From assembly GCA_963814165.1 (NCBI GenBank), contig CAWFBW010000001.1:1-64000 (forward strand): 64,000 nucleotides of DNA, written 5' to 3'. The DNA is from DASRAA01 sp963814165 (GTDB taxonomy: Bacteria; Acidobacteriota; Terriglobia; Terriglobales; Acidobacteriaceae). Shown piece by piece: positions 35,922-45,952 of the stretch. The notes under the pieces are model-generated. The model saw nothing but the letters and a program-made list of their open reading frames with translations. It searched no databases and was not told the DNA's origin. The position numbers were made by a program, and so were the translations under genes. Every line of letters starts with the position of its first letter. Position 1 is the first letter of the stretch.

Positions 35922-37100
35922 ATGAGTGGAGTTCGAGTTCTCGTCGGCACCCGCAAAGGTGCATTCATACTGACGTCTGACGGCAAGCGCGAGAAGTGGG
36001 AGGTCAACGGCCCTCACTTCGCCGGGTGGGAGATGTACCACCTCAAAGGCTCGCCGGTGGACCCAAACCGCATTTATGCCTCGCAGTCGAGCGGCTGGTT
36101 CGGGCAGGTAATTCAGCGCTCCAACGACGGTGGAAAGACTTGGGAAGCGCCCGGTGGACTTCCCTCGATGACGCCAGAAGGCGCCCCCAAACCGGCGCCC
36201 AACAAGTTCGTCTACGACACCTCGGAGGCGACCGGAAAGCCGCTGACAACGCACCAGTTCTACGACGGCACGCAGCACCCGTGGGAGTTCAAGCGGGTGT
36301 GGCACATGGAACCGTCACTGACCGATCCCGACATGGTTTACGCCGGCATCGAGGACGCGGCCATCTTCCAGTCCGCCGATGGCGCAACGAGCTGGCACGA
36401 GCTGCCCGGCCTGCGCGGGCATGGCACCGGACCCAAATGGCAGCCAGGCGCGGGCGGAATGTGCTTGCACACCATCATTCTCGATCCCAGCAATCCAGAG
36501 CGGATCTACATCGCGATCTCGGCGGCGGGTGCATTTCGCACCGATGACGGCGGTGTCACGTGGAAGCCCATTAATAAAGGGCTGCACTCGCAGTACATTC
36601 CCGATCCGGCGGCCGAGATCGGACACTGCGTGCACCACATCGCCATGAGCCCGAAACGTCCGGGCGTGCTGTTCATGCAGAAGCACTGGGACGTAATGCG
36701 CAGCGACGACGGCGGCGACCAGTGGCGCGAGATCAGCGGCAATCTGCCCACGGACTTTGGCTTCGTCATCGACGTAAACTCCAACGAGCCGGAGACGATT
36801 TACGTTGTGCCCATCAAGAGCGACTCGGAACACTTCGTACATGACGCCAAGCTGCGCGTGTTCCGCAGTCGCAGCGGCGGCAACGAATGGGAGCCACTTA
36901 CTAAGGGTTTGCCGCAAGAGAATTGCTACGTCAACGTGCTGCGCGACGCCATGTCGGTGGACACGATGGATCCCTGCGGCGTGTATTTCGGCACGACCGG
37001 CGGACAGGTGTACTGCTCGAACGACAACGGCGACAGTTGGAATGCCATTGTGCGCGATCTTCCCGCAGTGCTCTCGGTCGAAGCGCAGACGCTGGCATGA
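35922..37100 (+). CDS. BNR/Asp-box beta-propeller protein (sialidase-like fold)
   Basis: A 392-residue propeller without a signal peptide, so probably cytosolic. Several Asp-box blades are visible: RSNDGGKTWEAP, QSADGATSWHELP, RTDDGGVTWKPI, RSDDGGDQWREI, CSNDNGDSWNAI. An N-terminal VLVGTRKGAFIL strand closes the ring. The family is often labelled exo-alpha-sialidase or VPS10-like, but I see no sialidase arginine triad and do not assign an enzyme activity. Its stop overlaps the MoaD-like start as ATGA, a pairing seen widely in bacteria and suggestive of a shared pathway involving sulfur-carrier chemistry. Confidence 0.82.
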   Translation: MSGVRVLVGTRKGAFILTSDGKREKWEVNGPHFAGWEMYHLKGSPVDPNRIYASQSSGWFGQVIQRSNDGGKTWEAPGGLPSMTPEGAPKPAPNKFVYDTSEATGKPLTTHQFYDGTQHPWEFKRVWHMEPSLTDPDMVYAGIEDAAIFQSADGATSWHELPGLRGHGTGPKWQPGAGGMCLHTIILDPSNPERIYIAISAAGAFRTDDGGVTWKPINKGLHSQYIPDPAAEIGHCVHHIAMSPKRPGVLFMQKHWDVMRSDDGGDQWREISGNLPTDFGFVIDVNSNEPETIYVVPIKSDSEHFVHDAKLRVFRSRSGGNEWEPLTKGLPQENCYVNVLRDAMSVDTMDPCGVYFGTTGGQVYCSNDNGDSWNAIVRDLPAVLSVEAQTLA

Positions 37101-37393
37101 TTCGCGTCGAGTTGCCTTATCATCTGCGCACCCTGGCCAAAGTCAGCGGCGCGGTGCAACTGGAAGTCGGCGGCGCGGTGACGCAGCGCTCGGTGCTGGA
37201 TGCGCTGGAATCGCGCTATCCGATGCTGCAAGGCACGATCCGCGACCACGTGACGCAGCAGCGTCGTCCGTTTCTGCGCTTCTTCGCGTGCGAAGAGGAC
37301 CTGTCGCACGAATCGCCAGATGCGCCTTTGCCGGAAGCAGTCGCTTCAGGCGACGAACCGTTTTTGGTGATCGGCGCGATTGCAGGTGGATAA
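37097..37393 (+). CDS. MoaD/ThiS-family ubiquitin-like protein
   Basis: A 98-residue beta-grasp protein with IRVELPYHLRTLAKVSG, a central ALESRYPMLQGTIRD helix and FLRFFACEEDLSHESPDAPLP. The C-terminal end reads GAIAGG, and the terminal diglycine is what ThiS and MoaD activate as a thiocarboxylate. No moaE, thiG or adenylating E1-like enzyme is in the window. It is translationally coupled to the BNR propeller gene upstream. The carrier could supply sulfur for a cofactor or be a protein tag; the neighbourhood does not decide. Confidence 0.85.
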   Translation: MIRVELPYHLRTLAKVSGAVQLEVGGAVTQRSVLDALESRYPMLQGTIRDHVTQQRRPFLRFFACEEDLSHESPDAPLPEAVASGDEPFLVIGAIAGG

Positions 37394-37426
37394 AATTCCC
37401 GAATTGGGAAGCCATGCGGGTCTGGG

Positions 37427-37545
37427 TACCCCCTCCCCCACCTACCAAAATAGCTGGAATCAATGGTTTACACGGAATTCCGCGTAAATTCATGAACCCA
37501 TGAGGGTTAGAGGTTAAAGTATAGATTTCAAAGAACTTGCTAGGC
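37427..37545 (+). repeat. intergenic repeat family, copy B
   Basis: This begins GTACCCCCTCCCCCACCT. It then carries GGAATCAATGGTTTACACGG, TTCCGCGTAAATTC, ACCCATGAGGGTTAGAGG and TTTCAAAGAACTT in the same order as copies A and C. It lies after the MoaD-like gene and before a convergent gene. Confidence 0.75.
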
Positions 37546-37821
37546 AACGTCAGCCGACTGCCGAGTCTGCTTTGTGTTACTGCCGACTCCGTTCCCTCCC
37601 ATTCCAGTATGAGCACGGCGGCCGCACCCATACCTGCGATCCGTCCGCTCTATTCCCCGAATAAACAATCCGGCGGGCGGGGTCAACAAGAATCGGCAGC
37701 TCAACCGTACGAAGTTAACCAAATCGTCCCAAAATGGGACGGGGCGGTATGGGTCGGCGAAGCCTGCTCTCGGTGCGCGCGTCGGCATCGGCGACGGAAG
37801 CGGAAAACTGGCGGCACCAAC

Positions 37822-37855
37822 AAAAAGCAGCCGCCCCTCATTGCGGGACGGCTGC
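37822..37855 (-). terminator. terminator of the Ig-like lipoprotein gene
   Basis: GCAGCCG and CGGCTGC flank a GC-rich loop, and on the minus strand the stem is followed by TTTTT. It lies 12 bases after the stop. Confidence 0.8.
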
Positions 37856-37867
37856 GGTATTACAACG

Positions 37868-40319
37868 TCAGTTCACAGTGAGGGTAGCGGTCCCTGCTAC
37901 ACCGTTAAAGGTGGCTGTAATCGTGACCTGGCCGGGTTTAACCGTGCTGGCCACCCCGGTAGAAGCGATCGCGGCAACGGTGACATCCGAAGACGTCCAG
38001 GTGGCCTGTGAAGTAATGTCCGCTTGGCTTTGATCGCTGAAAGTACCCACTGCTCTGTACGTGACCTGCACACCAGCGGCCACGGAGGCGTTGGCTGGCG
38101 TCACTGCAATCGAAACGAGCGTTGCATTCGTAACGGTCAGCGTCGCAGGAGTGGAATTGACGATACCTGCGAACACGGCGGTAACCGCCGCCTGTCCCGG
38201 CGACACGCCAGTAGCGTTACCCGAGCTGATGGTCGCCACGGAGGACGGATTGGTTGCCCATGTGGCGTAGCTGGTGAGGATCTGTGTGCTGCCATCGGAG
38301 AAAGTCCCTTTGGCCTGGAACTGGGTTGTGACCGTCTGAGGAACCTTGGCCGTGGACGGGGTTACCGCTATCGAGACGAGCGGGAACTGAGTCACGATAA
38401 CGGTCGCGCTGTTGCTTGTGATTCCCTGGTAGGCCGCCGTGATCGTTGATGTGCCGGGCGACAGCGTGGTTGCGCTTCCCGTCGTAGCAATCGTCACCGC
38501 GGACGTCAGACTGGAATTCCAGGTCGCCAGATTGGTGAGAACAAACTGCAGCCCACCACCGTAATTTCCGTAGGCCTGGAAGGTAATTGTCTTGCCTGCA
38601 GGTAGCACGGTCTGACCGGGAGTAATTACGATATTGTTCAGAGTGGCAGTTGTTGACGGTCACGGTGGCAGTGCCGGTCTGACCTCCAAACGTAGCCGTG
38701 ATGCTGCTGGTGCCAACGGCAACGCTGGTGGCGGTACCAAAGCTGGACATGGTCGCAACTGACGTGGTGCCCGATGCCCAAGTGACGTCAGAACTGATGT
38801 CCTGCGTGGTGGAATCGGAAAACGCGGCGGTGGCATTGAAACGCTGAGTGACACCCACCGGCATTACCGGCGCAATCGGCGTCACAGTGATGGAGGTAAC
38901 GCTGACATTGTTGACGCTAACCGTGACGGTTTGCGTAACACCGTTATAGACCGCGCTGATGACCGCGGGCCCGAAGTTGGCGCTGGAACCCTTTACGAGT
39001 CCAGTGTGGACGCCGACCGACGCGACGTTCGATGCCGAGGAGCTCCAAGTCGCCTGGCTGGTCACATTGAGCGTGGTGCCGTTGGACAAGGTTGCGGTTG
39101 CAGTGTACTGCCGACTGGTCCCAGCCGCGAGATTCGTAGTAGCAGGCGTGATGGCAATGGATACAACCGGCGGAGGGATTACAGTGGCTGTTGTACTTCC
39201 GCTGACGCTGCCCTTCGTCGCCGTGATTGTCACCGCGCTGGAAGTCGTGCCGACGCCCGTCGCCAATCCAGTCGGAATGATCGTGATCTTGGTGGTGTCG
39301 CTCGATGCCCAGGTGACGCTAGTGGTGATATCCGATTGCGAACTGTCGCTGAAGGTACCGGTTGCGGTGAATGGCTGTTGCGTCTGGTACACAATGGACG
39401 GATTGACGGGTGTGACCGCGATCGACACAAGCGTCGATGAGGTCACGGTTAAAGTGGCGGCTGGGCTGACAACAGAACCCAAGGTCGCAGTAATCATGGC
39501 TGAGCCGGTTGTAACACCCGTCGCCACGCCTTGCGATCCCTGAGTGTTGCTGATGGTGGCAACCGAGGTATCCGACGAGGCCCAGGTTACGGCGGAAGTG
39601 ATCACTACACCGGTAGTGCCGTCGGCGTAGGTGCCAGTAGCTTTGAATGCCTGCGTAAAGGTTTGTGCGATGGAAGCCGTCGGCGGAGTAACGGCAATCG
39701 AAACCAACGGATTGGTGATGGTCATGGTTGCGGTGCCGGAAATGTTGCCCAGCGTCGCCATGATGGTAACGGTGGAGTTGGGTGTGACTGCCGTTGCCAG
39801 TCCGCCAGCGGTGATGGTGGCGCCTACGGAGGCACTCCAGGTCACCGTGGACGTGATGTTTTGAGTGCTATTGTCGGCGTACGTTCCGGTAGCGGTGTAC
39901 TGTTGGGTGGCATTTGGAGCCAAAGACAAGTTTGCAGGCGTGACGGCAATGGACACCAGCGGGTTCGCCACGGTGAGCGTCGTGCTGCCGCTAACGCCGC
40001 CCGATGACGCCGTGATGGTAGTGGTACCGGGTCCCACAGCAGTTGCCAGTCCGGAAATGCTAATGGTCGCAACCGTACGGGGTGACGACAGCCAGTTGGC
40101 AGTCGAAGTGAGATTCTTGGTGGTGCCGTCGCTGTAGGAGCCAGTCGCTGTAAACTGCTGCGTCGCCCCGCTCGTGATGGTCGGCGTGGCTGGCGTAACT
40201 GAAATTCCAACGAGCGTTGGAGTTGTATTACCACCGCCACCGGAGCTGGAACTGCTTCCGCCGCATCCGACAAACAGCGCCACACCCATCAACAGGACGA
40301 CTACTACCAGCTTCTTCAT
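37868..40319 (-). pseudogene. Ig-like (BIG2) repeat surface lipoprotein, one frameshift
   Basis: The start ATG at 40319 gives a lipobox LFVGC and a flexible GGSSSSSGGGG linker. About eight BIG2-type repeats of 90 residues follow, each with VSIAVTP, a QQFTATGTYSDGST-like strand and TITATxGxVSGxATLTV. A single-base shift near 38,655 after TATVTVNN moves the last three repeats into another frame, which closes cleanly at 37868. The full protein would have about 816 residues and no catalytic domain. Such proteins are usually adhesins or surface scaffolds. The tandem repeats invite assembly error, so I expect one intact gene. A terminator follows. Confidence 0.85.
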
Positions 40320-40666
40320 GCGCACACCACCCCTAGGCAAAATTGTCTTCGCAATCGACTGGCCTATCAAGACAGAATCTTCATCTATATCAGATTGGTC
40401 AGCAACTTCCCAATCATATAGATAAAAGGTGGAGGTGCACTAGCCGTGGGGTGCAATTCGTGGTGCCCCGGTAATCCCGACCCCTGGTATTGGACTTAGA
40501 GCGTGGTGTCTGAAGGCGCCGCCACCGCAAGAATGACTGCTCAAAAAGAATTCGGCCGCGGACTTCGAGTTTTCCGGCCGGTTAGCCTTACTTCTCGATG
40601 TCCGCGGCCAAAACGCAGACTGACTTCAGGAGGCCCCCGCGCCACCGAGCGGCGCGGGACTTGCGC
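40320..40666. other. intergenic region with inverted repeats
   Basis: Between the Ig-like gene and the H-like gene, GGCCGCGGAC (near 40,555) and GTCCGCGGCC (near 40,600) form a 10-base inverted repeat with a 35-base loop. CCCGCGCC and GGCGCGGG at 40,636-40,658 form a hairpin just after the H-like gene's stop. It has no T run, so its role as a terminator is uncertain. No gene seen. Confidence 0.5.
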
Positions 40667-41341
40667 TTACGTCAGGAAGAATTCGCGGGTGACCTTCACC
40701 CATTGCTCGTCGGGGAGCGTACCGGCAACGTCGTCCACAGCCACGCCGCCGTCCTGGGCCAGAGCACCGAGGGCGCTCGGAATCAGGCGCTGCAGGCGCA
40801 GGGACGATTCTTCGGTCCACCAGCGGGCCATTGCGCCACCGAGCAGGTTGCGGAAGTTGGTCTTGGCGTCGGGCGACTGCACCGTCACCATCCAGCCTTC
40901 GCCGTAGGGGTCTTTGGCGATCAGAGAGGGGTCTTTCATGGCCGCTTCGTTGATGTCAGAAACGCTGCCTTCGATGGGCGAAACCATGTCGACCTTTACG
41001 CCGTTGCGGATAACACTCCAAATCTTTTGTCCCTGGCGAACCCATTGGCCGCGCTGCGGCAGGGTAACATGCTCGATCTTGCCGGTCAGCTTGGTGGCGA
41101 AGTCGTCCATGCCGATGCGAACCAGGTTGGGGCTCTCGCTCAGCGCCCAGGTGTGTCCGGGGTGGTAGCGGAGGTTGTCGGGGACGGAGAAGCCGCCGAC
41201 CATGCTCGGCTTCATCTGAGCAGCAACCGTAGCTTTGCTCATTGCCGGAGCAACGACCATTACGGGGTGCTTGGCCTTGGCGTAGAAGTAATCAATGGTT
41301 AGGAAGATGGCGAACATTGCAAGAACGAGTAGGACTGTCAT
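40667..41341 (-). CDS. membrane-anchored H-protein-like (biotinyl/lipoyl fold) without the usual lysine
   Basis: A 224-residue protein with an N-terminal membrane helix (VLLVLAMFAIFLTIDYFY). The GcvH-like fold begins at about residue 55: LRYHPGHTWALSESPNLVRIGMDDFATKLTGKIEHV corresponds to the HEW...VGITDHAQ...LGDI stretch of GcvH. At the lipoyl hairpin, IWSVIRNGVKVDMVSPIEGSV lacks the E-S-V-K-A motif. A lysine is present but two residues closer to the conserved proline than in gcvH at 11,545, so it may not be modified. A C-terminal region (RLIPSALGALAQDGG) is unrelated to GcvH. Role unknown; not part of the gcv operon. Confidence 0.65.
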   Translation of the reverse strand: MTVLLVLAMFAIFLTIDYFYAKAKHPVMVVAPAMSKATVAAQMKPSMVGGFSVPDNLRYHPGHTWALSESPNLVRIGMDDFATKLTGKIEHVTLPQRGQWVRQGQKIWSVIRNGVKVDMVSPIEGSVSDINEAAMKDPSLIAKDPYGEGWMVTVQSPDAKTNFRNLLGGAMARWWTEESSLRLQRLIPSALGALAQDGGVAVDDVAGTLPDEQWVKVTREFFLT

Positions 41342-41831
41342 GGCGGGCCTCCTGTTGTTTTTCGCGCCTTAGGTTCGACGCTTTCCACCTTTACAGAAAG
41401 CACGTGGTGTGCCAAAGGCGTACCCGGGAACTGAGGCACCGGCTGAGCGATGCAAGTTGATGCGGAATGAGCAAGTTAGTGCGAGGTGTTGCAAAGTCTC
41501 ACAGTGTGGTAGTGGTGAATCGCAACGGCGCGGTTTGTTGTGTTCTGCATCGGAATTCAGGGCTTAGGTGATGAATTGTGTGGGGTTTTGACAGTTGTGC
41601 CGTGGAGAACCAATGACATAAGTGGCTTGAAGAGTCTGATTTCGTTGTGTTGCAAATCTCAACGGCGCTGATGCGGACTGCAACACGAACCGAGCGCCAT
41701 CGAGGCCGAGGAAGCGGAGTCAAGGAAGATTATTTTCATGGAACGCGGGTGTTCGACGGCACAGCTACTGGTTGGCGCTCGCCGACATCCCGTCAGATAG
41801 ACTGGCTGAGACACAGGATGTCTTCTTTATT
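41342..41831. other. divergent intergenic region
   Basis: About 490 bases between two divergent genes. TTGCAAAGTCTCA (about 41,490) is partly repeated as TTGCAAATCTCAA (about 41,650). I see no gene and no clear promoter. Confidence 0.4.
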
Positions 41832-43292
41832 ATGCCCCCGGATCCAGTGCGGCGGAATACCGTGGTTCCATGGTTGGCTTGCGGGCTGCTGGGGTGTGTT
41901 GTGCTCGGATACGCGGGGCTGATCGGGCTCGGCCAGTGGCAGGCGGACGAATACGACGACTTCGCCCGTTTAGCGCAAAACGGCTGGAGCGCCTACGTAC
42001 ACCGGCTTACGTGGAGCCCGCGGCCTCTGTCGGAGACGATCTTCTATTCGTATGGCTGGGTAGTCAATTATCTACACCGTCCGTTGATACTTCCCTTCCT
42101 TGGCATGCTGTGGGTCGGATTCGTGGCAGCGGGGCTGCTGACGGCGTGGCAAAGCCGTAGCGAGGAACCCGACCGCTCAACGTGGCCAGACGCCTTGGTA
42201 GCAGTTTCACTCATGGCGTCGTTCGTAGCAGGGGGCGGGTTGACCGAGGTCTCCTATTGGCCAGCCGGAGCGGTAGCGTATTTGCCAACCGTTTCGGCGA
42301 CCATTTTGTTGTTCCTCCAGACGGCGACGGGCCGGCTAAACACCAGCAATGGGCGACTGCTGGCCGGTTGTTGCCTGCTGGTGGCGGCAGGCAGCAGCGA
42401 AATGGGGGCGGCGTTTGTTCTCGCTTTTGCGTTGGTGCAAGCAGTGCAAGGCGGATGGTCGGCGGTGCGATCCAGAGATGTAGCAGGGCGAATAACAGTG
42501 TGGTGGTGGATGATTCCCGCGGCGCTTTCCGTCATCGTGATGGCTGCTGCCGGGGCGAACCGGTTCCGCTTTGTGGAGGCACCCACAGTACTCACGTCAG
42601 ACACTGTGGGACATCCGATGATGAGCCTGTGGAGAGCGTCCGGAAAGCTGCTGCAGGAAATCGTGGGTTGGCGGGTGCAGACGAGTGGGAGAGCCGGACT
42701 GTCGGGAAGGTTGGCGTCAGAGTTGCTGCTGACGGCCGGAGTTGGCTTGTGCTGGTGGCGGCTGAAACGGCCGGAGCGCGAGACGGTTCGGCAAATTGCG
42801 GCGATGGCCTTCTCGCTGATACTTGGAGCGCTGTTCACGCTGGCGGCAGCGTACCTGCACTTCGGCGCGGCGGTGGGAGAACGGCATGAGACGGTCAGGC
42901 GCTGCTGGATTCTGATGAGCTTCGCAGCGCTGGGTATGCTGGGCTTCAGTCACAGTGGGTCGGAGCAACTCAGGCGTCATGCGGCCGTGAATGTTTTGGC
43001 TCCATTGCTGCTATGCAGCGCGGTCGCGCCGGTGTGGCACGTGAAGGCGCTGGCCCGGGAGTATGGGGCGTACGCGCCGGTGAGCCGCGCTATCAAGCAG
43101 AACTACGAATCGGGGTTCGAAGCGTCTGGCGATGAGATTGTCTACGATGTGGCGCCGAACCGCGGGGTGCTGGCGTTCGCCGAGATCAGGCGCGGAACTT
43201 ATACGCTCGCATCACCCGATGCAGAGTACCCGATCTACATTCTGCGTTACTTCAAGAAACAAGTGATGGTCGTTCGCGAACCGTTGCCGTAG
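41832..43292 (+). CDS. polytopic membrane protein, unknown function
   Basis: A protein of about 486 residues from ATG at 41832; an upstream in-frame TTG at 41772 is possible. It has some ten membrane helices, beginning VPWLACGLLGCVVLGYAGLIG. An outer loop after the first helix carries WQADEYDDFARLAQNGW, with an acidic pair, a pattern of membrane glycosyltransferases of the GT-C type or of DUF6056-like proteins. The last 120 residues form a soluble domain ending IYILRYFKKQVMVVREP. I do not assign a substrate. It stands alone, with a 22-base gap to a convergent secreted-protein gene. Confidence 0.6.
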   Translation: MPPDPVRRNTVVPWLACGLLGCVVLGYAGLIGLGQWQADEYDDFARLAQNGWSAYVHRLTWSPRPLSETIFYSYGWVVNYLHRPLILPFLGMLWVGFVAAGLLTAWQSRSEEPDRSTWPDALVAVSLMASFVAGGGLTEVSYWPAGAVAYLPTVSATILLFLQTATGRLNTSNGRLLAGCCLLVAAGSSEMGAAFVLAFALVQAVQGGWSAVRSRDVAGRITVWWWMIPAALSVIVMAAAGANRFRFVEAPTVLTSDTVGHPMMSLWRASGKLLQEIVGWRVQTSGRAGLSGRLASELLLTAGVGLCWWRLKRPERETVRQIAAMAFSLILGALFTLAAAYLHFGAAVGERHETVRRCWILMSFAALGMLGFSHSGSEQLRRHAAVNVLAPLLLCSAVAPVWHVKALAREYGAYAPVSRAIKQNYESGFEASGDEIVYDVAPNRGVLAFAEIRRGTYTLASPDAEYPIYILRYFKKQVMVVREPLP

Positions 43293-43314
43293 TGGCCACT
43301 GGTCTCGTGCCGGG

Positions 43315-43983
43315 CTACTGTGTCGCCTGACCTTTCACGACGATGCCGAGTTTCTTGACCGTGCCAGCGGCGCCTGTCACTTCGACGGTTAGGACGGTCA
43401 TGCCCTCGTCGTCTTTGCTGATGTTGCCTGCGACAGCGGCGGTCGCCATGGCGAAGACTGCGGGATGGGCGGTGCCGGCAGCTTTGGCGCTAAGAGCGAC
43501 CAGTCGCTTGAGCGGCATGTTATCGGCTGGATCGGCGTCAGACGCCAGCGGGATGGCCAGCAGAAAGTCGGGATTGGGCGAGACGCCCATGTGGTTGGCG
43601 TCCTGGGGAATGTACTGATAGCGAAGGGTGTAGGTTCCGGCAGAAATGGCCTGTCCGCGATAGTCGGAGGTGCCCTTGGGGAAGGTGACCACGCCGACAA
43701 ACTCGCCGTTGTCGAGTTCGGGATAGAGGGCGCCAGCCGCATCTTTCTTGGTAGCCGCGAGAGCGCGGGCGAACCAGAACTCGGCGGTCCAGCCGTCATC
43801 GAGTGTGACCCGGTATCCCTTGTCTTCGACCGCCTGTTTCAGTTCGGGTGACGCTCCGGCGGCGGGCAGAGGGCCGGTGCGCTCAACAGCAGGGCCGGCC
43901 GCAAGCAGCGGCAGGGGCAAGAGGCAGGCGGCCAAGCAAAACATCGGAACGAACCAAATGACGCGGGGAACTTTAGATCGCAT
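43315..43983 (-). CDS. secreted protein of unknown function
   Basis: A 222-residue exported protein; the signal peptide is WFVPMFCLAACLLPLPLLAAG. I place the start at ATG 43983, preceded by GAGG about 6 nt away. The mature part has DGWTAEFWFARAL, VVTFPKGTSDYRGQAISAGTYTLRYQ and GVSPNPDFLLAIPLASD. The pattern recurs in Acidobacteriota proteins of about this size, often near hydrolases. No catalytic residues can be named. The next genes upstream on the same strand are the serine hydrolase and DUF1326 gene; a gap of 90 bases allows a shared transcript. Confidence 0.6.
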   Translation of the reverse strand: MRSKVPRVIWFVPMFCLAACLLPLPLLAAGPAVERTGPLPAAGASPELKQAVEDKGYRVTLDDGWTAEFWFARALAATKKDAAGALYPELDNGEFVGVVTFPKGTSDYRGQAISAGTYTLRYQYIPQDANHMGVSPNPDFLLAIPLASDADPADNMPLKRLVALSAKAAGTAHPAVFAMATAAVAGNISKDDEGMTVLTVEVTGAAGTVKKLGIVVKGQATQ

Positions 43984-44072
43984 ATTGGGCCTCGGGGCGA
44001 CCATAGCGCCGGAAGGGGATGGTTCGCAAGTGCCAGCGACGGAGCGTGACCGCATTTTCGCGAGATGAAGGC

Positions 44073-45230
44073 TTAGTGGGCGGGTTCCGCGAGGAAGAGT
44101 TTGAGTACCGACTCGGCGAATTCGTCGAGCGCGGCGCCTTCGACATTGGTCATCACAGCGACGGCGAGTTGACGGTCAGGAACGAGTTTCAGCGAAGTGC
44201 TGGCACCGACCTGCCCTCCGTTGTGCCCGATGAGGCGATGGCCCGCGAGGGACCCGACCGACCAGCCTAGGCCGTAGCCACTGCCGTTGTCCTGCACCGT
44301 GAGCGGTTTCCACATTTCTTCGAGGCTGGCCGGCGTCACCAGCTTGCCCGACATGACGGCGGAGGCAAAGCGGACCAAGTCATCCGAAGTGCTCAGCCAG
44401 CCGCCTCCGGGCAACCGGTCGCTCGGGTCGAAGTAGGGCGCATTTTCCAGATTGCCTGCCTTGGTTTTTTCGTAGCCGCGAGCGCGATGCGGAATGAGCT
44501 TGACGGGATCATCGGCTTCTGTGGCCGTCATCTCAGCGGGGACGAAAACGGATTGCTGCATGAAGTCGGCGAATATCGAGTGCGCAGCGCCTTCGATCAC
44601 GCAACCTACGACGACGAATCCGTAGCTGGAGTACTGCATTTTCTCGCCGGGCGCGAAGAGCAGCGGATCGCCGCCGAAGTGTTTGACGGCATCATTGAGG
44701 CTGGCGTAGTGCTTCGCATTGCGGAGCTCAGAGTCGTCGCGATACCAGCGTACACCGGCGCGGTGCGACATCAACTCCCGCGTGGTTACGACCCACGGCT
44801 TGCCGTCGGGCGACGTCTTAGGCGGAAAGGCAGGACAATACTGCTGCACGGGGGCATCGAGATCGAGCTTGCCCTGCTGCGCCAGTTCCATGGCCGCGAT
44901 GGCGGTAATGGGCTTGGCGATGGATGCCGTGCGGATCGCAGACGCGGGCGTTGCCGCCACCTCGTTCTCAAGGTCAGAGGAACCGTATGCCTGGGAAAAA
45001 ACGATCTTGCCGTGATCGACAACCGCGAGGGTCATTCCAGGAATGCCTTGCTTTTGCAGCAACTCGTGGGCAAGCGAGTTGATCTTTGCGGCGTCGACGA
45101 CCGGAACCACATGCGCGGCCGGCGGCGAGACCTGAGCGGATGCAATAGCACCCATCGCAAGAATCGCGAGGGCCAGGCAAGCGCGAACTACACCACCTGA
45201 ACAGTGCCACCGCCATCGTAGCGGCATCAT
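44073..45230 (-). CDS. serine hydrolase, class C beta-lactamase/penicillin-binding-protein family
   Basis: A 385-residue exported protein (leader ending AIASAQ). The active-site SxxK is SIAK in IRTASIAKPITAIAAMELA, the YxN-like motif is YSSYGFVV, and a late HNGG (RLIGHNGGQVGA) stands for the KTG/HxG box. Family members include peptidases and esterases as well as beta-lactamases, so drug resistance cannot be assumed. The start at 45230 (MMPLRW) overlaps the stop of the DUF1326 gene, so they are coupled. Length and frame are normal. Confidence 0.88.
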   Translation of the reverse strand: MMPLRWRWHCSGGVVRACLALAILAMGAIASAQVSPPAAHVVPVVDAAKINSLAHELLQKQGIPGMTLAVVDHGKIVFSQAYGSSDLENEVAATPASAIRTASIAKPITAIAAMELAQQGKLDLDAPVQQYCPAFPPKTSPDGKPWVVTTRELMSHRAGVRWYRDDSELRNAKHYASLNDAVKHFGGDPLLFAPGEKMQYSSYGFVVVGCVIEGAAHSIFADFMQQSVFVPAEMTATEADDPVKLIPHRARGYEKTKAGNLENAPYFDPSDRLPGGGWLSTSDDLVRFASAVMSGKLVTPASLEEMWKPLTVQDNGSGYGLGWSVGSLAGHRLIGHNGGQVGASTSLKLVPDRQLAVAVMTNVEGAALDEFAESVLKLFLAEPAH

Positions 45231-45952
45231 TTGCCGGCGAATGGAGCCGGCTCGACTGCTTCGATTCGCACACCAGACAGGCTTTCGCCTGCGCTGAAAG
45301 TGCCGATGTAAGCGCTGCGGCGACCGTGGGTACTCCACCGGGAGTCGAGGCCGTCGCCCTGAAATTCGTCGGTGAGCGCCACGGCTGACATAGCGTGATC
45401 GACGTCGGTGAGCGGCGGATAGAAATTGGTCTCATTGCCACAGACGTGGTCGTGATGGTTGAGCGGACGAGTAACGATCGTGGCGAGGTGCCCGGCGCGG
45501 AGCACGGCGTGACCTTCGTGCAGGTCGGAAGGCATATCGAGAACGACAGGCACATATTCTGTGCGGACAACATTCTCGAGGAGGCGACCGGCCTGGTGGT
45601 GTGCCAGCGCAATTAACGCCGCGCGTTGCGCGGGGCTGGCGGCATTGTCAACCATGAGCACCGATTGCGCGGGATAAGGATCGCCATAAGGATCGCCCAA
45701 GGTCGCGCGAGCGCGGACGGCGGCAGCGACAGTAAGGCCGTCAAGCTTGACGCCGTTCCAGCTGCCCTGCTCCACGTGCCACGCCAGGAGCGCGAAGTTG
45801 CCGGTGAGTCCGACCTCACCGTTGGCGAAACATTGTGCGACATACACGTCGGTGGAGCGGGACTCGATGTAGTCGCCGCGAAGTTGCTGGGCTTGCGATG
45901 AAACGGCCAACGACAACGCGAAGGCAACGGACAGAATCGTAGCTTTGCGCAT
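45227..45952 (-). CDS. DUF1326 domain secreted protein
   Basis: A 241-residue exported protein with a signal peptide (ILSVAFALSLAVSSQAQ). It starts the DUF1326 domain with RGDYIESRSTDVYVAQCFANGEVGLTG, recognised by the conserved E-x-R-x-x-D-V-x-x-x-x-C-F-A-N-G-E. Further parts are PAQSVLMVDNAASPAQRAALI and NHHDHVCGNETNFYPPLT. Its function is unknown. It is translated together with the serine hydrolase downstream through an ATGA-type overlap. The upstream region contains three CACGGAA units. Confidence 0.85.
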   Translation of the reverse strand: MRKATILSVAFALSLAVSSQAQQLRGDYIESRSTDVYVAQCFANGEVGLTGNFALLAWHVEQGSWNGVKLDGLTVAAAVRARATLGDPYGDPYPAQSVLMVDNAASPAQRAALIALAHHQAGRLLENVVRTEYVPVVLDMPSDLHEGHAVLRAGHLATIVTRPLNHHDHVCGNETNFYPPLTDVDHAMSAVALTDEFQGDGLDSRWSTHGRRSAYIGTFSAGESLSGVRIEAVEPAPFAGK

